Assembly: GCA_022820835.1 (NCBI GenBank)
Contig: JAJEET010000019.1
Coordinates: 1-64,000 of the forward strand
DNA from: Candidatus Poribacteria bacterium
GTDB lineage: Bacteria > Poribacteria > WGA-4E > WGA-3G
DNA length: 64,000 nucleotides
Direction: 5' to 3'
Below, piece by piece: positions 18,204 to 27,386 of this stretch. Both the position numbers and the translations under genes were made by a program. Each line of letters opens with the position of its first letter. Position 1 is the first letter of the stretch. Below the pieces are notes generated by a model that worked only from the letters and a program-made list of their open reading frames with translations, did not search any database and had not been told where the DNA came from.

Positions 18204-20078
18204 ATGAAAACGACACGCCTCTACCTTATCACTCTATTTTTAACTTTCGCACTCTTGCTACTGAACGCGCCTGCTCAAGATTATAACACATGGGGTTTAC
18301 CGGATGGTGCGACAATGCGTCTCGGTAAAAGTAGAAGAACAGGAAATATCGCTTTTTCGCCGGATGGTACGCGGCTTGCAGTCGGCAGTGCAATCGGGAT
18401 TTGGATTTACGATGTCCGTCCCGGCAAAGAAAAAGAACTTGACTTGCTCAGAACCGATACTGGGTCAATCCAATCTATCGTATATTCTCCGGATGCCATC
18501 ATCGTTGCGAGTCGCGGTAACGATGGAACAGCGCAACTGTGGGATATCGTCACTGGTGATCAAAAAATAACGCTTGAAGGACATACGGACGTTATCTATG
18601 CTTTCGCGCATTCTCCAGATGGTGAGACGCTCGCGACTGGCAGTCGAGACGAGACGGCACGTTTATGGGATGCCCAGACAGGTGAACACAAAACCACGCT
18701 TGAAGGGCATACAGATCGTGTCTCTTCTGTGACGTTTTCTCCCGATGGAAACACTGTCGCAACTGGCAGTTTTGACAACACGGTGTTGTTATGGGATGCC
18801 CAGACAGGTGAACACAAAACGACATTAAAAGGACACACGGCACTTGTTAATGCTGTGGTGTATTCTCCGGATGGTAAAACGATCGCGACTGGAAGTCGTG
18901 ATAGCACAGTGCAATTGTGGGATGCGATCACGGGGCAGCACAAAAAGACACTGAGACGACCCACGGATGGTGTCCAGACCATAGTGTATTCGCCGGATGG
19001 TAAAACGATTGCGACTGGGAATTCGGACAGCACAGTGCAATTGTGGAGTGCCTACGGACGGCATAAGACCACACTCAGAGGACACACGGCTCTTGTCTAT
19101 TCCGTGGTATATGCGCCAGATGGGAAAGTGCTTGCGACGGCAAGTGCAGACGACACGATACGGTTATGGGACGCAACCACAGGAAAACATATTAAGACGC
19201 TCTCAGGACATACACGCTCAATAGCCGCCATCGCGTATGCCCCGGACGGAGGAACTATCGCCAGTGGTGGTTTCACTGAAGGGAGAGGGACATTACAGCT
19301 CTGGAACGCGCAAACAGGCGCGCACAAAACCACGCTTTCAGAGCATGTGCGTGACATCTTTGCTGTGGCGTATTCGCCGGATGGAAAAATGATCGCGACG
19401 GGTGGTAGGGATGGAAATGTGCGACTGTCAAACGCACAAACTTGGGAACACATTACCGCACTTACAAAACATACGAGTTTTATCTATGCCGTATCATTTT
19501 CTCCGATTGATCGCACGCTTGCCACCGCCAGCCGCGACAAGACCGCACGCCTGTGGGACGCACAATCTGGAAAACAGATCGCTACGCTGGAGCATGCGGG
19601 TTCGGTTCTCTCTATAGCGCATGCTCCCGATGGGACAACACTCGCGACCGCGAGTATCGACTCGCCAGTACGCTTGTGGGACCCACAAACAGGAGAACAT
19701 ATTACGACTTTCCCCGAATATCAGGGTTTGATCCTATCAATCGCTTATGCCCCGGACTCGGAAACGCTCGCTATTGGAATTTTCAGCGACAACACTCCCG
19801 TAGTGCAGTTACAGGATGTGAGCACCGGAAAACAGATCGCTACACTCCCTGGACATACAGGTATTATCAAGTCTATAGCATATTCTCGTGATGGTACTAA
19901 AATAGCGACTGGCAGTGATGACAAGACAGTAAGGTTGTGGGATGCGAAAACAGGAACGCACCTTGCCACGCTCTCCGGACATACGGGAGGCGTTACTTCT
20001 GTCGCATTCTCCCCAGATCGAAGCACTGTCGCCAGTAGCAGTGAGGATGGCACAATTCTCTTGTGGAAGATACGTTAG
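18204..20078 (+). CDS. Secreted WD40 protein, 14 repeats (tandem paralogue 2)
   Basis: The signal peptide (MKTTRLYLITLFLTFALLLL) and the lead-in DYNTWGLPDGA match the previous gene. Fourteen WD40 units can be counted, with the same end DGTILLWKIR. Several neighbouring blades are nearly the same, for example consecutive GSRD/GSFD...LLWDAQTGEHKTTL blades, which shows recent blade duplication. One blade has lost its WD pair (VRLSNAQ). The gap from the preceding gene is about 50 bp, so they are probably cotranscribed, and a strong hairpin follows the stop. The role is inferred to be extracellular binding. Confidence 0.88.
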   Translation: MKTTRLYLITLFLTFALLLLNAPAQDYNTWGLPDGATMRLGKSRRTGNIAFSPDGTRLAVGSAIGIWIYDVRPGKEKELDLLRTDTGSIQSIVYSPDAIIVASRGNDGTAQLWDIVTGDQKITLEGHTDVIYAFAHSPDGETLATGSRDETARLWDAQTGEHKTTLEGHTDRVSSVTFSPDGNTVATGSFDNTVLLWDAQTGEHKTTLKGHTALVNAVVYSPDGKTIATGSRDSTVQLWDAITGQHKKTLRRPTDGVQTIVYSPDGKTIATGNSDSTVQLWSAYGRHKTTLRGHTALVYSVVYAPDGKVLATASADDTIRLWDATTGKHIKTLSGHTRSIAAIAYAPDGGTIASGGFTEGRGTLQLWNAQTGAHKTTLSEHVRDIFAVAYSPDGKMIATGGRDGNVRLSNAQTWEHITALTKHTSFIYAVSFSPIDRTLATASRDKTARLWDAQSGKQIATLEHAGSVLSIAHAPDGTTLATASIDSPVRLWDPQTGEHITTFPEYQGLILSIAYAPDSETLAIGIFSDNTPVVQLQDVSTGKQIATLPGHTGIIKSIAYSRDGTKIATGSDDKTVRLWDAKTGTHLATLSGHTGGVTSVAFSPDRSTVASSSEDGTILLWKIR

Positions 20079-20087
20079 TTATAAAAA

Positions 20088-20113
20088 ACGGGCGGATTTT
20101 TAAACCCGCCCGT
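20088..20113. terminator. Bidirectional hairpin terminator
   Basis: acgggcgg and ccgcccgt form an 8-bp GC-rich stem around an A/T loop, between the convergent WD40 and GH127 genes. A-rich sequence precedes it, which gives a U-tract for the minus-strand transcript. Confidence 0.75.
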
Positions 20114-20130
20114 AAAGAAAAAAGAAAAAG

Positions 20131-22014
20131 TTACAGAACCCACACTGCCATCTTGCCAGTACCACGATTGCACCACGCATAATACGGAATAGCCGTAACG
20201 TCTATCTGCTTTGCTGACGGTGCCGTGAGATAAAGATTATCTTCCCACTCGGCATCGTTTAGGACGCTGCCCGTACCACGGATAACCGTCACACCGCCTA
20301 ATAGATCGCTGTTGAAGGTTGTCTCCAGTGCATTGTTATCGGCGAGAGACAGCGTCTGGAAAGCACCGTCGCGGTTGTCTGCCTCTTCAAAGCAATAGAC
20401 GAGTGGACCGCGTCGTAAGGCAGAGCGTCCGAGGTTTTCTCTCACGAGTGGATGCGCGTGGACACGTGTAACAGGCATAGACAACTGAAGTTCCACGCGA
20501 TCGCCGGCGCGCCATTCCCGTGTGATAGCGAGATAGCCAGCGGTGTTTGGCTGTGAGGTGTCCACTTCACCGTTGATACACACTTCAAATTGATCGCACC
20601 ACCCCGGAATCCGAAAATTCAGCGTGAAATGCACCGGTCTTGTCGGCGTAATTGTCAGGGTTACGTCGCCTGCCCACGGGTAATCGGTTTCCTGCATCAG
20701 TCGGATAGGGACGTTCCCTGCGACGAGCGCATCGGCGGTACTACCGACGTAGAGGTTCACATAGATACCGTCGTCCGATTCCGCATAAATATACTGTCCG
20801 ACAGAGGCGAGGAGTCGAGCGATATTCGGTGGACAGCAGGCACATCCGAACCATGCGTGTCGATGTCTATCCCCGTGGCTCGCTAACGGGTTCTGGTAGA
20901 AAAAACCGGTGCCATCAAGCGAGATACCAGAGAGTGCCCCGTTGTAAAGTGCTGTCTCCAGAACATCCACAAAACGGGATTCTTCACGGAGCAAGAACAT
21001 CCGATGTGCCCAGAATATCAGTCCGATTGAGGCGCACGTCTCGGCATAAGCGGAGAAATTAGGCAGTTCATAATCCCGTGTGAACCCTTCGTTGTGTCCT
21101 GACGGACCCACACCGCCGGTGATATACAGCCGTTTCCCGACGTTCTGCCAGAGTGCTTCCAATGCGTTTGTGATAGCGGAATCATCGGTTTCATAAGCGA
21201 TATCGGCGGCTCCGCTGTAGAGATACATTCCCCGCACGGCGTGTCCGACACACTCTGTCTGTTCCTGTATCGGGAGATGTGCTTGTGCATAAAATCCCTC
21301 ATATTTTCCGTCGCGCGTGAAGTGGTGTTGGTATGCACCGAGTCCTCCCGGAAGGTCAGGGTTCTCTAATTCTTTCTCAAAAATTGAAGGCGAGTGTCCA
21401 CGTCGGGTGACAAAGTATTCCGCGAGTGCCATGTAGCGCGGTTCACCGGTTGCACGCGCCAACTTCACGAGTGCGAGTTCGATGCCTTCATGACCGGGCA
21501 GCCCGTCTCGTTTGCCGGGTCCGAAGGTGTTATCTATCAGATCCGCGAACCGACACGCAACGTCTAACAGCGTCTGTTTTCCTGTGGCTTGATAGTGTGC
21601 GACGGCTGCTTCAAAGAGGTGTCCGGCGCAATAGAGTTCGTGCATCATACCGAGGTTCTGCCACCGTTTCGTCGGTTCAACCAAGGTGAAGTAGGAGTTC
21701 AGGTAGCCGTCGGGTTGTTGACTCGCTGCGATCTTTGTGATGACTTCATCCAGTTCCGCTTCCCATTCTGGATTCGGATGTGTCCAGAGCGTATACGCTG
21801 CCGCTTCTACCCATTTGTGGACATCGGAATCGTTGAAGAAAATCCCTTCAAAATCCCCGGGCATTAAGCCAGCGGCTTTCGCGAAGTTATCAATCCTGCC
21901 GGTTGTCCGGCACTGCATGAGTTCGTGTGGAATCGTCGCCTCGGAATTCGTTTTCTGGCGTGGTGCCCAGAACCGGTCATGAATCGAGACAGCCGTGAAT
22001 GGAAGTGCTCTCAA
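20131..22014 (-). CDS. GH127 family glycoside hydrolase (beta-L-arabinofuranosidase type)
   Basis: The whole 627-residue chain matches the DUF1680/GH127 plan: an alpha/alpha barrel (SDVHKWVEAAAYTL, QQPDGYLNSYF, ELYCAGHLFEAA) followed by a beta-sandwich. The zinc-binding Cys3-Glu centre of HypBA1 is present: Glu and Cys in AETCASIG, and the cysteines of CACCPPNIARLL. This supports hydrolysis of terminal beta-L-arabinofuranose or a related sugar from plant, algal or glycoprotein glycans. No signal peptide is seen, so it probably acts on imported oligosaccharides. The start is TTG behind GAGGG. The oxidoreductases in the region fit a sugar-catabolic setting. Confidence 0.9.
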   Translation of the reverse strand: MRALPFTAVSIHDRFWAPRQKTNSEATIPHELMQCRTTGRIDNFAKAAGLMPGDFEGIFFNDSDVHKWVEAAAYTLWTHPNPEWEAELDEVITKIAASQQPDGYLNSYFTLVEPTKRWQNLGMMHELYCAGHLFEAAVAHYQATGKQTLLDVACRFADLIDNTFGPGKRDGLPGHEGIELALVKLARATGEPRYMALAEYFVTRRGHSPSIFEKELENPDLPGGLGAYQHHFTRDGKYEGFYAQAHLPIQEQTECVGHAVRGMYLYSGAADIAYETDDSAITNALEALWQNVGKRLYITGGVGPSGHNEGFTRDYELPNFSAYAETCASIGLIFWAHRMFLLREESRFVDVLETALYNGALSGISLDGTGFFYQNPLASHGDRHRHAWFGCACCPPNIARLLASVGQYIYAESDDGIYVNLYVGSTADALVAGNVPIRLMQETDYPWAGDVTLTITPTRPVHFTLNFRIPGWCDQFEVCINGEVDTSQPNTAGYLAITREWRAGDRVELQLSMPVTRVHAHPLVRENLGRSALRRGPLVYCFEEADNRDGAFQTLSLADNNALETTFNSDLLGGVTVIRGTGSVLNDAEWEDNLYLTAPSAKQIDVTAIPYYAWCNRGTGKMAVWVL

Positions 22015-22039
22015 AATTTTTCCCTCGCTTCAATTAATA

Positions 22040-22735
22040 TCAGCGACTTTGCACGCTAATCTGTTCAAACGCTGCTTCGGGTAAATAGTCTCCTAACACT
22101 TTGCGAATGTCGAGTTCCGAGAGTTTTCGTGGCGTGATTAAGATACATTTGTTCCGTGAGATCCTGCTCCAAGAAGCCTCAAAATCAGTGAAAGTCAATC
22201 GTCGTTTGTTGAGATTAGACGGATTTTCGAGGTATATTTCACCCAATTTGTTGTTGTATTGCGTTATCGGCAAGACTTCCGGTGTCCGTCCCTGAAATTC
22301 GACCATAACAATCGGTGCCCACCCTTTTGCAACAAATGCTTTCAAGATATCGAACGAACAGTTGGCGACGATTGCACTGTGTTGCACCTGGCGGCGGGAT
22401 GTGGCATGAAAATCGTCAAGACCGCCTCTGCTACTCACGCGGACGCGTTCTTTGAAAGCGTTTCTGAGGTAAGGCAGTTTCTCTAATTGGATGGTAGCAC
22501 TTTCAGGTAAGTTGGCTTGGCTTTGGCTGGATTGTGTCGGTGTTGTCGTCCGCTCGGCAGCGGCGAGTGCCGATTCAGGGATGTGGTATTGTCCTTGCGG
22601 TGGCGGACCGCAATTGATTGCCAGAAGCACAAAGACAAGCGAGGCGACACAGGCGCGCACAGTTGAAGATAAGGTAGAAGAGTTGTTCAGGAGTGCCTGA
22701 CGGACTTCCTTTAAAAAAGACAGATGGCGTTTCAT
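22040..22735 (-). CDS. Lipoprotein with a C39-like peptidase fold, probably inactive
   Basis: A hydrophobic segment ends in a likely lipobox (LLAINCG, Cys42), after a rather long cytoplasmic start. After a Ser/Gln-rich linker, residues 125-215 resemble the papain-like C39_2 domain: a Cys region (NCSFDILKAFVAKGWAPIVMVE), a strand where the catalytic His normally lies (VLPITQYNNK, no His), and a late NP...FTDFEASW segment. The His loss suggests a binding rather than cleaving role. A strong AAGGAGG precedes the ATG. It may be linked to GH127 downstream on the same strand (26-bp gap), but the function is unclear. Confidence 0.5.
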   Translation of the reverse strand: MKRHLSFLKEVRQALLNNSSTLSSTVRACVASLVFVLLAINCGPPPQGQYHIPESALAAAERTTTPTQSSQSQANLPESATIQLEKLPYLRNAFKERVRVSSRGGLDDFHATSRRQVQHSAIVANCSFDILKAFVAKGWAPIVMVEFQGRTPEVLPITQYNNKLGEIYLENPSNLNKRRLTFTDFEASWSRISRNKCILITPRKLSELDIRKVLGDYLPEAAFEQISVQSR

Positions 22736-22795
22736 AAAATTTTTCCTCCTTGCATATAGAAACGCTATGCATGAGAAACGGTTTACAACTGATAG

Positions 22796-23815
22796 TTAAT
22801 CGATCTTAACCGAAACCTCGCGTTTCTCTCTCCATGATTCCACAATCGCTTCGGTAATCCGTAACGCTTGTAACCCGTCTCTCCCTGTCGGTGCAGGCGG
22901 TCGGTCGGCGAGCAGATCGTCAACGAGTGCTGCCATCCGTAAAGCGAATGTCCCGTTAAAAGCGAGTTGTTCATCTCTAAAAATGGAGGGGCGGTATTCT
23001 TCAACGATTTGGTTATCGCGTTTCATCAAGGTCGCGCGTGTGAGTACATTATCAACCGTGATTTCGCCATCGGAACCGCAGATTTCGAGGTGTTCAATCG
23101 GGTGGATGAAATCGCTATCCCAACTTGCGAGCAATGTCGCGACGACTTCCGTTTCATATCGGAGCGAGATCGCCATGCTGGTGTAGCATGTATCCTCGCC
23201 ATCGCGTGCTTCATGTTTCCGTGGCTTCGCCATTTGCGCGCAAACAGCAACAACTTCGCCGCCGAACCAGCGGAGCAGGTCAATCGCATGCGTCTCAAGT
23301 TCGTAAAGTAGATAATATTCGCCTTTCCAAGTTGAAGCGGGACCGCCTTGCGATAATTTCATATCTAAGTAATACGTCTGTCCGATAGCACCGGCATCGA
23401 ACCAGTGACGCGCTTGAACGTATCCGGGCGCGAAGCGACGATTATAGTCAATAGCGAGGTGAACGCCTTTCGCTTCAGCTTTCGCGACCATCTGTTCTGC
23501 TTCGTCAATGTAAAGCGATAGTGGTTTCTCAGAGATAACGTGTTTCCCAGCTTCGAGACACTCCATCACAGGTTCAAAGTGCAGATGGTCAGCGGTTACG
23601 ACATCTACAAGGTCACATTCTTCATTGTCAAGCATTTCCTTGATGGATGGGTACCATTTTGCGATGCCGAGTTCTTGGGCACGCGCTTGCGCTTTAGCGG
23701 TATCTATATCACAGACTGCTACCAATTCTGCCCCTGGATGTTGAAGATAGCCGAGTTGATGCAGACGTCCTACGCCACCGCACCCAACTGCTGCGACTTT
23801 CAGTTTTCCTGCCAT
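22796..23815 (-). CDS. Gfo/Idh/MocA family NAD(P)-dependent oxidoreductase
   Basis: The N-terminal Rossmann fold (VAAVGCGGVGRLHQLGYL) and the EKP motif (VISEKPLSLY) place it in the Gfo/Idh/MocA family, which oxidises or reduces sugars and inositols with NAD(P). The C-terminal beta-sheet domain follows (DMKLSQGGPAST, HAIDLLRWFGG). The substrate cannot be told from sequence. The ORF opens at 23950, but homology and the AAAGGAG site support a start at ATG 23815. A TTGATA/TATATT promoter lies about 120 bp upstream. Enzymes of this family are often found in many copies in genomes that degrade complex glycans; a second one lies at 30814. Confidence 0.92.
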   Translation of the reverse strand: MAGKLKVAAVGCGGVGRLHQLGYLQHPGAELVAVCDIDTAKAQARAQELGIAKWYPSIKEMLDNEECDLVDVVTADHLHFEPVMECLEAGKHVISEKPLSLYIDEAEQMVAKAEAKGVHLAIDYNRRFAPGYVQARHWFDAGAIGQTYYLDMKLSQGGPASTWKGEYYLLYELETHAIDLLRWFGGEVVAVCAQMAKPRKHEARDGEDTCYTSMAISLRYETEVVATLLASWDSDFIHPIEHLEICGSDGEITVDNVLTRATLMKRDNQIVEEYRPSIFRDEQLAFNGTFALRMAALVDDLLADRPPAPTGRDGLQALRITEAIVESWREKREVSVKID

Positions 23816-23936
23816 AATCATACGCTCCTTTACGCGCTGGGCGCGTCGCTCACACAATGCGCTACAACCAAAGTTCTCATCAGACCAAACGAAGCTATCT
23901 TTTAATATATCTTGGAAGTTCCCGTTTACAAAGTAT

Positions 23937-23964
23937 AATATACCATGCACATAATAATTATCAA
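23937..23964 (-). promoter_or_regulatory. Promoter for the Gfo/Idh/MocA gene
   Basis: On the minus strand TTGATA and TATATT lie 16 nt apart, about 120 bp before the predicted start. Confidence 0.5.
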
Positions 23965-24008
23965 GTGAAATTTTTCGTAGTTCTTCTGAACCCGAAAAAT
24001 TGAAGTTA

Positions 24009-24037
24009 TTGCGTTGCCAATGTGTTTGTGTTATACT
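24009..24037 (+). promoter_or_regulatory. Promoter for the InsA-like gene
   Basis: TTGCGT and TATACT lie 17 nt apart, followed by gggggag and ATG 24073. It overlaps the 5' extension of the ORF, which argues against the upstream start at 24022. Confidence 0.6.
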
Positions 24038-24072
24038 GTTTTACATCACAGACTGTTGGGGGAGTGTGCCGA

Positions 24073-24489
24073 ATGAACTGTCCGCGCTGTAAGCAAAAAG
24101 ATGCTGTTAAAAATGGGAAGGCGAGAGGGAACCAACGTTATAAATGCAAAGCCTGCGGTTTTCAGTTTACACGTCTGACGACTCGCGGGAGACCTCCGTG
24201 GCAGAGAGCCTTGGCTGTCTTCTTATACTGCCGTGGGATTTCTATCAGTGATATCGCGCGAATGTTCTCGGTATCACCGAGTACGATCTTCAAGTGGATC
24301 CGAAAATTTGGTTCCGAACGCACCCCGTTACCGGCATCCGAGGTAGAAGGTGCGACGCTCCTTAGCGAGAGTGAGATAACCGCATATCTGAAAAAACAGA
24401 GCGAGGACGGAGAATCTGGAAAGATCTTCGTCGTGATACCGGAGGATGTGTCAACAGAGAATGTAGTGGTCGGAATTAAACGCGATTGA
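24073..24489 (+). CDS. InsA-like zinc-ribbon and helix-turn-helix protein without a transposase domain
   Basis: Residues 1-35 are the IS1 InsA-type zinc ribbon: CPRCKQ, GNQRYKCKACGFQF. A helix-turn-helix follows (GISISDIARMFSVSPSTIFKWIRKFG). The remaining 60 residues are acidic and have no DDE catalytic residues. IS1-type transposases make InsA as a repressor and an InsA-InsB fusion as the enzyme; here no InsB frame or terminal repeats are visible, so this looks like a stand-alone, possibly domesticated DNA-binding protein. It has its own promoter and a good ribosome site, which supports expression. It could be a regulator of the downstream exported-protein genes, but that is only inference. 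Confidence 0.7.
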   Translation: MNCPRCKQKDAVKNGKARGNQRYKCKACGFQFTRLTTRGRPPWQRALAVFLYCRGISISDIARMFSVSPSTIFKWIRKFGSERTPLPASEVEGATLLSESEITAYLKKQSEDGESGKIFVVIPEDVSTENVVVGIKRD

Positions 24490-24522
24490 CCAGAAATCGT
24501 CTGACATACAATTTGATTTGTC

Positions 24523-24552
24523 TTGACAATTCTCAATCATCTGTCTTAGAAT
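24523..24552 (+). promoter_or_regulatory. Sigma70-type promoter for the DUF1349-like/FG-GAP operon
   Basis: TTGACA and TAGAAT lie 18 nt apart, followed by AGGAGG at 24561 and the ATG at 24582. Confidence 0.7.
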
Positions 24553-24581
24553 TAAAGAGCAGGAGGTTAAAAAATTAACTT

Positions 24582-25364
24582 ATGAAAACCGTAAAAATGA
24601 GTTTTGGCTTATATGTTACGCCGAAGTTTGAAAATGTTATCACGTATAGTGCCGGTGTTTGTCTGCTGCTGTTCCTCTTCGCAGGCGTTGCAGCCGCAGC
24701 GGATTCGTTTGGCGACCCGTTTGAAGGTAACGATTTGAAGAATCCGAACTGGAAATGGCAGAACGAACCCCCGAAATGGGATGTCGGTGAAACACGTGAA
24801 AATTATCTCTATATTGACAGTGAACCCAACCGAAACCTCTGGGCAACAGACGCATCTCACTTCCTATATCAGGAAACCGATACGGATATGTTTGATGTCG
24901 AAACCCGCTTCTTCGCCAAGTGGGATACCAGTTCTGGCGTTAATGGACTCGTCGTGAAAAGTCCGTCGGATGATAACTGGGTAACCATCAAATTCTGGTC
25001 GCGGGATGCGGGAGCGAAAGGTCATATCCAGTATCAAACCAAGCAAGCTGGGATGGGACCGCCTGATATCCAGTGGAGATTTGGGGATTGGGGTGACATC
25101 GAAATGGCACTCCGACTGAAAAAAGAGGGCGATACTTACACTGCTTGGTATAAAGCAGCGGAAGATAAGGATTGGATGGATATTGGACAAGGGGACTTTG
25201 AACTCACACCACCGTTATGGCTCGGTATTTATGCCGGTGTCGCCGCAGGTGATGGGAGTTTGGAAGTCGAATATGAGTACTTCAAAGACAACCTGAACCC
25301 GTTCCCCGTTGAACCCGGTGGCAAAGCCACAACAACTTGGGGGGCTGTCAAGTCCCAGTATTAA
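24582..25364 (+). CDS. Exported concanavalin-like (DUF1349-type) protein with a TTWG tail
   Basis: A signal sequence (YSAGVCLLLFLFAGVAAAA, near residues 24-45) precedes a beta-sandwich resembling DUF1349/LamG-like proteins: GDPFEGNDLKNPNWKW, then ETRFFAKWDTSSGVNGLVVK, and a late strand GDGSLEVEYEYF. Such domains usually bind carbohydrates. The last residues are EPGGKATTTWGAVKSQY; the same motif occurs in the next gene and in the LamG protein at 49783. The stop is 3 bp from the next start, so the two are cotranscribed and probably translationally coupled. The ribosome site AGGAGG is 15 bp from ATG 24582, so the second in-frame ATG (24597) is an alternative. Confidence 0.75.
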   Translation: MKTVKMSFGLYVTPKFENVITYSAGVCLLLFLFAGVAAAADSFGDPFEGNDLKNPNWKWQNEPPKWDVGETRENYLYIDSEPNRNLWATDASHFLYQETDTDMFDVETRFFAKWDTSSGVNGLVVKSPSDDNWVTIKFWSRDAGAKGHIQYQTKQAGMGPPDIQWRFGDWGDIEMALRLKKEGDTYTAWYKAAEDKDWMDIGQGDFELTPPLWLGIYAGVAAGDGSLEVEYEYFKDNLNPFPVEPGGKATTTWGAVKSQY

Positions 25365-25367
25365 AGG

Positions 25368-27233
25368 ATGGGCAAACACATGCGGTACCGTCTGATAATT
25401 TTTTTCATGTTCTTTGGTGTCTCCGCACTCGCCGCATCCACCTTCAACGATGTCAGTCTCACCGCAAACGTCTATCAGCGTGAAACACCCGTTGATACGG
25501 AATCCGGGGCCTGGTGGGGTCCCGGGACCGCCGCTGTTGATTTTGACAACGATGGCTGCTGGCTTGATATCTTCGTGGTTGGCGATGGCGGCTTGCCCAA
25601 CGCGCTTTATCTCAATAACGGCGACGGAACCTTCACCGACGTAGCAGCCGAGGCAGGGGTTGCAAACACGCCGAACGGACGCGGCTGCGTCTGGTTCGAC
25701 TATAACAACGACGGTTGGCGCGACCTCTATGTAACCTGCGATGGTCCGAACTTCCTCTTTGAAAACAACGGTGATCGCACATTTACCGACGTTAGCGAAT
25801 ACGCAGGCGTTGCCGACGAGAAGCACGGCACGGGTCCCGTTGTCGCCGATTATGACCACAACGGGTGGTTGGACATCTATATCGCGAATTGGGGACGAGC
25901 ACCTTCTCTCCTGAATCCGAACCCGCCACCGAAAACGAACGTCCTCTACCGAAACCGTGGCGACGGCACTTTTCAAGAAGTTACAGGTATCGCTGGTGTT
26001 GACGACGATGGCATCGCTTGGGGCGCAATTTTCTTTGACTACGACGGCGATACTTGGGCTGACCTGTTCGTCGCAAACGATCACGGACCCGATAAACTCT
26101 ATCGCAATAGAGGCGATGGCACCTTTGCCGATGTTTCAGAACAGTCCGGCATCGTAACCGAAGTCAACGGCAGACCGACAGGCGCGATGGGACTCTGCGT
26201 CGGCGACTATGATAACGATACAGATTTAGATTTTTTTATCACCAACTACGATGCCGATCTCCTCTGGCGAAATAACGGGGACGGGACCTTCACGAATGTC
26301 GCTGAAGCCGTCGGGGTCGCAAACGAAGGTGTGGGGTGGTACGCCAGTTTCGTCGATTTTGATAACGACGGTTGGCGCGATCTCTACGTCGTCAACGGCG
26401 ATGTTGATGGTTCACAGAAGACCAACCGCAACCGCCTCTATCACAACCAGAACGGACACTTTGTTGACCGTGCAGAAGCACTCAACGTTACTGTTGATGC
26501 TGTCGCACGCGGTGCGACCACCGGTGATTTTGATAACGATGGCGATGTCGATTTCTATGTCGTCAGCAACACCGGCAACACGCTTCTTCAAAACAATCTG
26601 GATCGTGGCTTTCCGAATTCTAACCATCGACGCATCAAAATTAGGTTGATCGGCACAGCAAGCAACCGCGATGGCATCGGCACACGCGTAACAGTGAAAA
26701 TCGGTAACCAGGTTCAGACGCAGGAGTTAATCTGCGGTACCGGCTTTTTGGGCAGTGATAGTTTAGAACTCGAATTCGGTTTTGGTCCTGAATCGTATCA
26801 ATCGGGTTCCATTACCTTGGCGTGGCCCTCCGGGATTGTCGAAACTTATCATCGGTTCAGCTATGGTGGGGATGTCTATATCTTTACGGAAGCACGTAAT
26901 GTCGTAACAGCGGTTGAAGCGACAGGTAAGAAGACCACAACATGGGGAAAGATTAAGGTTGCCGAGGTCTTCCAGAACTATCCGAACCCGTTTAATCCCG
27001 AAACTTGGATTCCGTATCAACTCTTCGAGTCTACCGATGTCCATATCTCAATCTATTCGCAAACCGGTGAACTGGTTCGCGATTTCGATCTCGGACATCA
27101 GAAGCACGGCGAAAAGACCCTCTATTGGGATGGCAAGAACCGGGATGGCGAACCTGTCGCCAGCGGTATCTATTTCTACCAGTTCCGAGCAGGCAATATC
27201 GAAAGCGTTCGGAAAATGTGGTTAATGAAGTAG
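25368..27233 (+). CDS. Secreted FG-GAP/ASPIC-UnbV protein with FlgD-like C-terminal sorting domain
   Basis: The signal peptide (LIIFFMFFGVSALA) leads into FG-GAP/VCBS repeats rich in calcium-type loops (DFDNDGW, LYRNRGDGTF, ADYDHNGWLDIYIANW). An ASPIC/UnbV domain (RIKIRLIGTASNRDGIG, LEFGFG) follows. The end has the TTWG motif (KKTTTWGKIK) and then NYPNPFNPETWIPYQL...GIYFYQF, the FlgD-Ig/T9SS type A-like C-terminal domain used as an export or anchoring tag in several phyla. It would act on or outside the cell surface as a propeller-like binding protein, homologous in plan to CRTAC1. The start overlaps the ribosome region of the preceding stop. Confidence 0.9.
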   Translation: MGKHMRYRLIIFFMFFGVSALAASTFNDVSLTANVYQRETPVDTESGAWWGPGTAAVDFDNDGCWLDIFVVGDGGLPNALYLNNGDGTFTDVAAEAGVANTPNGRGCVWFDYNNDGWRDLYVTCDGPNFLFENNGDRTFTDVSEYAGVADEKHGTGPVVADYDHNGWLDIYIANWGRAPSLLNPNPPPKTNVLYRNRGDGTFQEVTGIAGVDDDGIAWGAIFFDYDGDTWADLFVANDHGPDKLYRNRGDGTFADVSEQSGIVTEVNGRPTGAMGLCVGDYDNDTDLDFFITNYDADLLWRNNGDGTFTNVAEAVGVANEGVGWYASFVDFDNDGWRDLYVVNGDVDGSQKTNRNRLYHNQNGHFVDRAEALNVTVDAVARGATTGDFDNDGDVDFYVVSNTGNTLLQNNLDRGFPNSNHRRIKIRLIGTASNRDGIGTRVTVKIGNQVQTQELICGTGFLGSDSLELEFGFGPESYQSGSITLAWPSGIVETYHRFSYGGDVYIFTEARNVVTAVEATGKKTTTWGKIKVAEVFQNYPNPFNPETWIPYQLFESTDVHISIYSQTGELVRDFDLGHQKHGEKTLYWDGKNRDGEPVASGIYFYQFRAGNIESVRKMWLMK

Positions 27234-27235
27234 GA

Positions 27236-27386
27236 AAAAGAATAGCCGTCAGCCGTCAGCCATCAGCAAAGAGAGGTTAGTTTAATCAAAATCTCTTATT
27301 GCTGTCAACCGATCGCCGACAGCCGATAGCCATTCTTGCTGACAGCCGATAGCCAAATGGATTCAGGCTCGAAATGGAGGCGAAAA
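27236..27386. repeat. Intergenic micro-repeats of the (cagccgatagcc) type
   Basis: Degenerate short units such as cagccgtcagcc, cagccatcagc and gacagccgatagcc are strung together. The same words return at 27650-27719 on the other side of the small antitoxin-like gene, including gatagccaaatg. Confidence 0.55.

Noticed and set aside
16269-20078. Regular repeats that might suggest a CRISPR-like array
   Set aside because: The period is about 120-130 bp, in frame, and codes for WD40 blades. No short identical repeats with unique spacers occur anywhere in the window.
25215-26084. 289-aa ORF on the minus strand
   Set aside because: It is antisense to the FG-GAP gene; the open frame results from repeated Asp/Asn codons. 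Its protein has no recognisable domain and no start signals.
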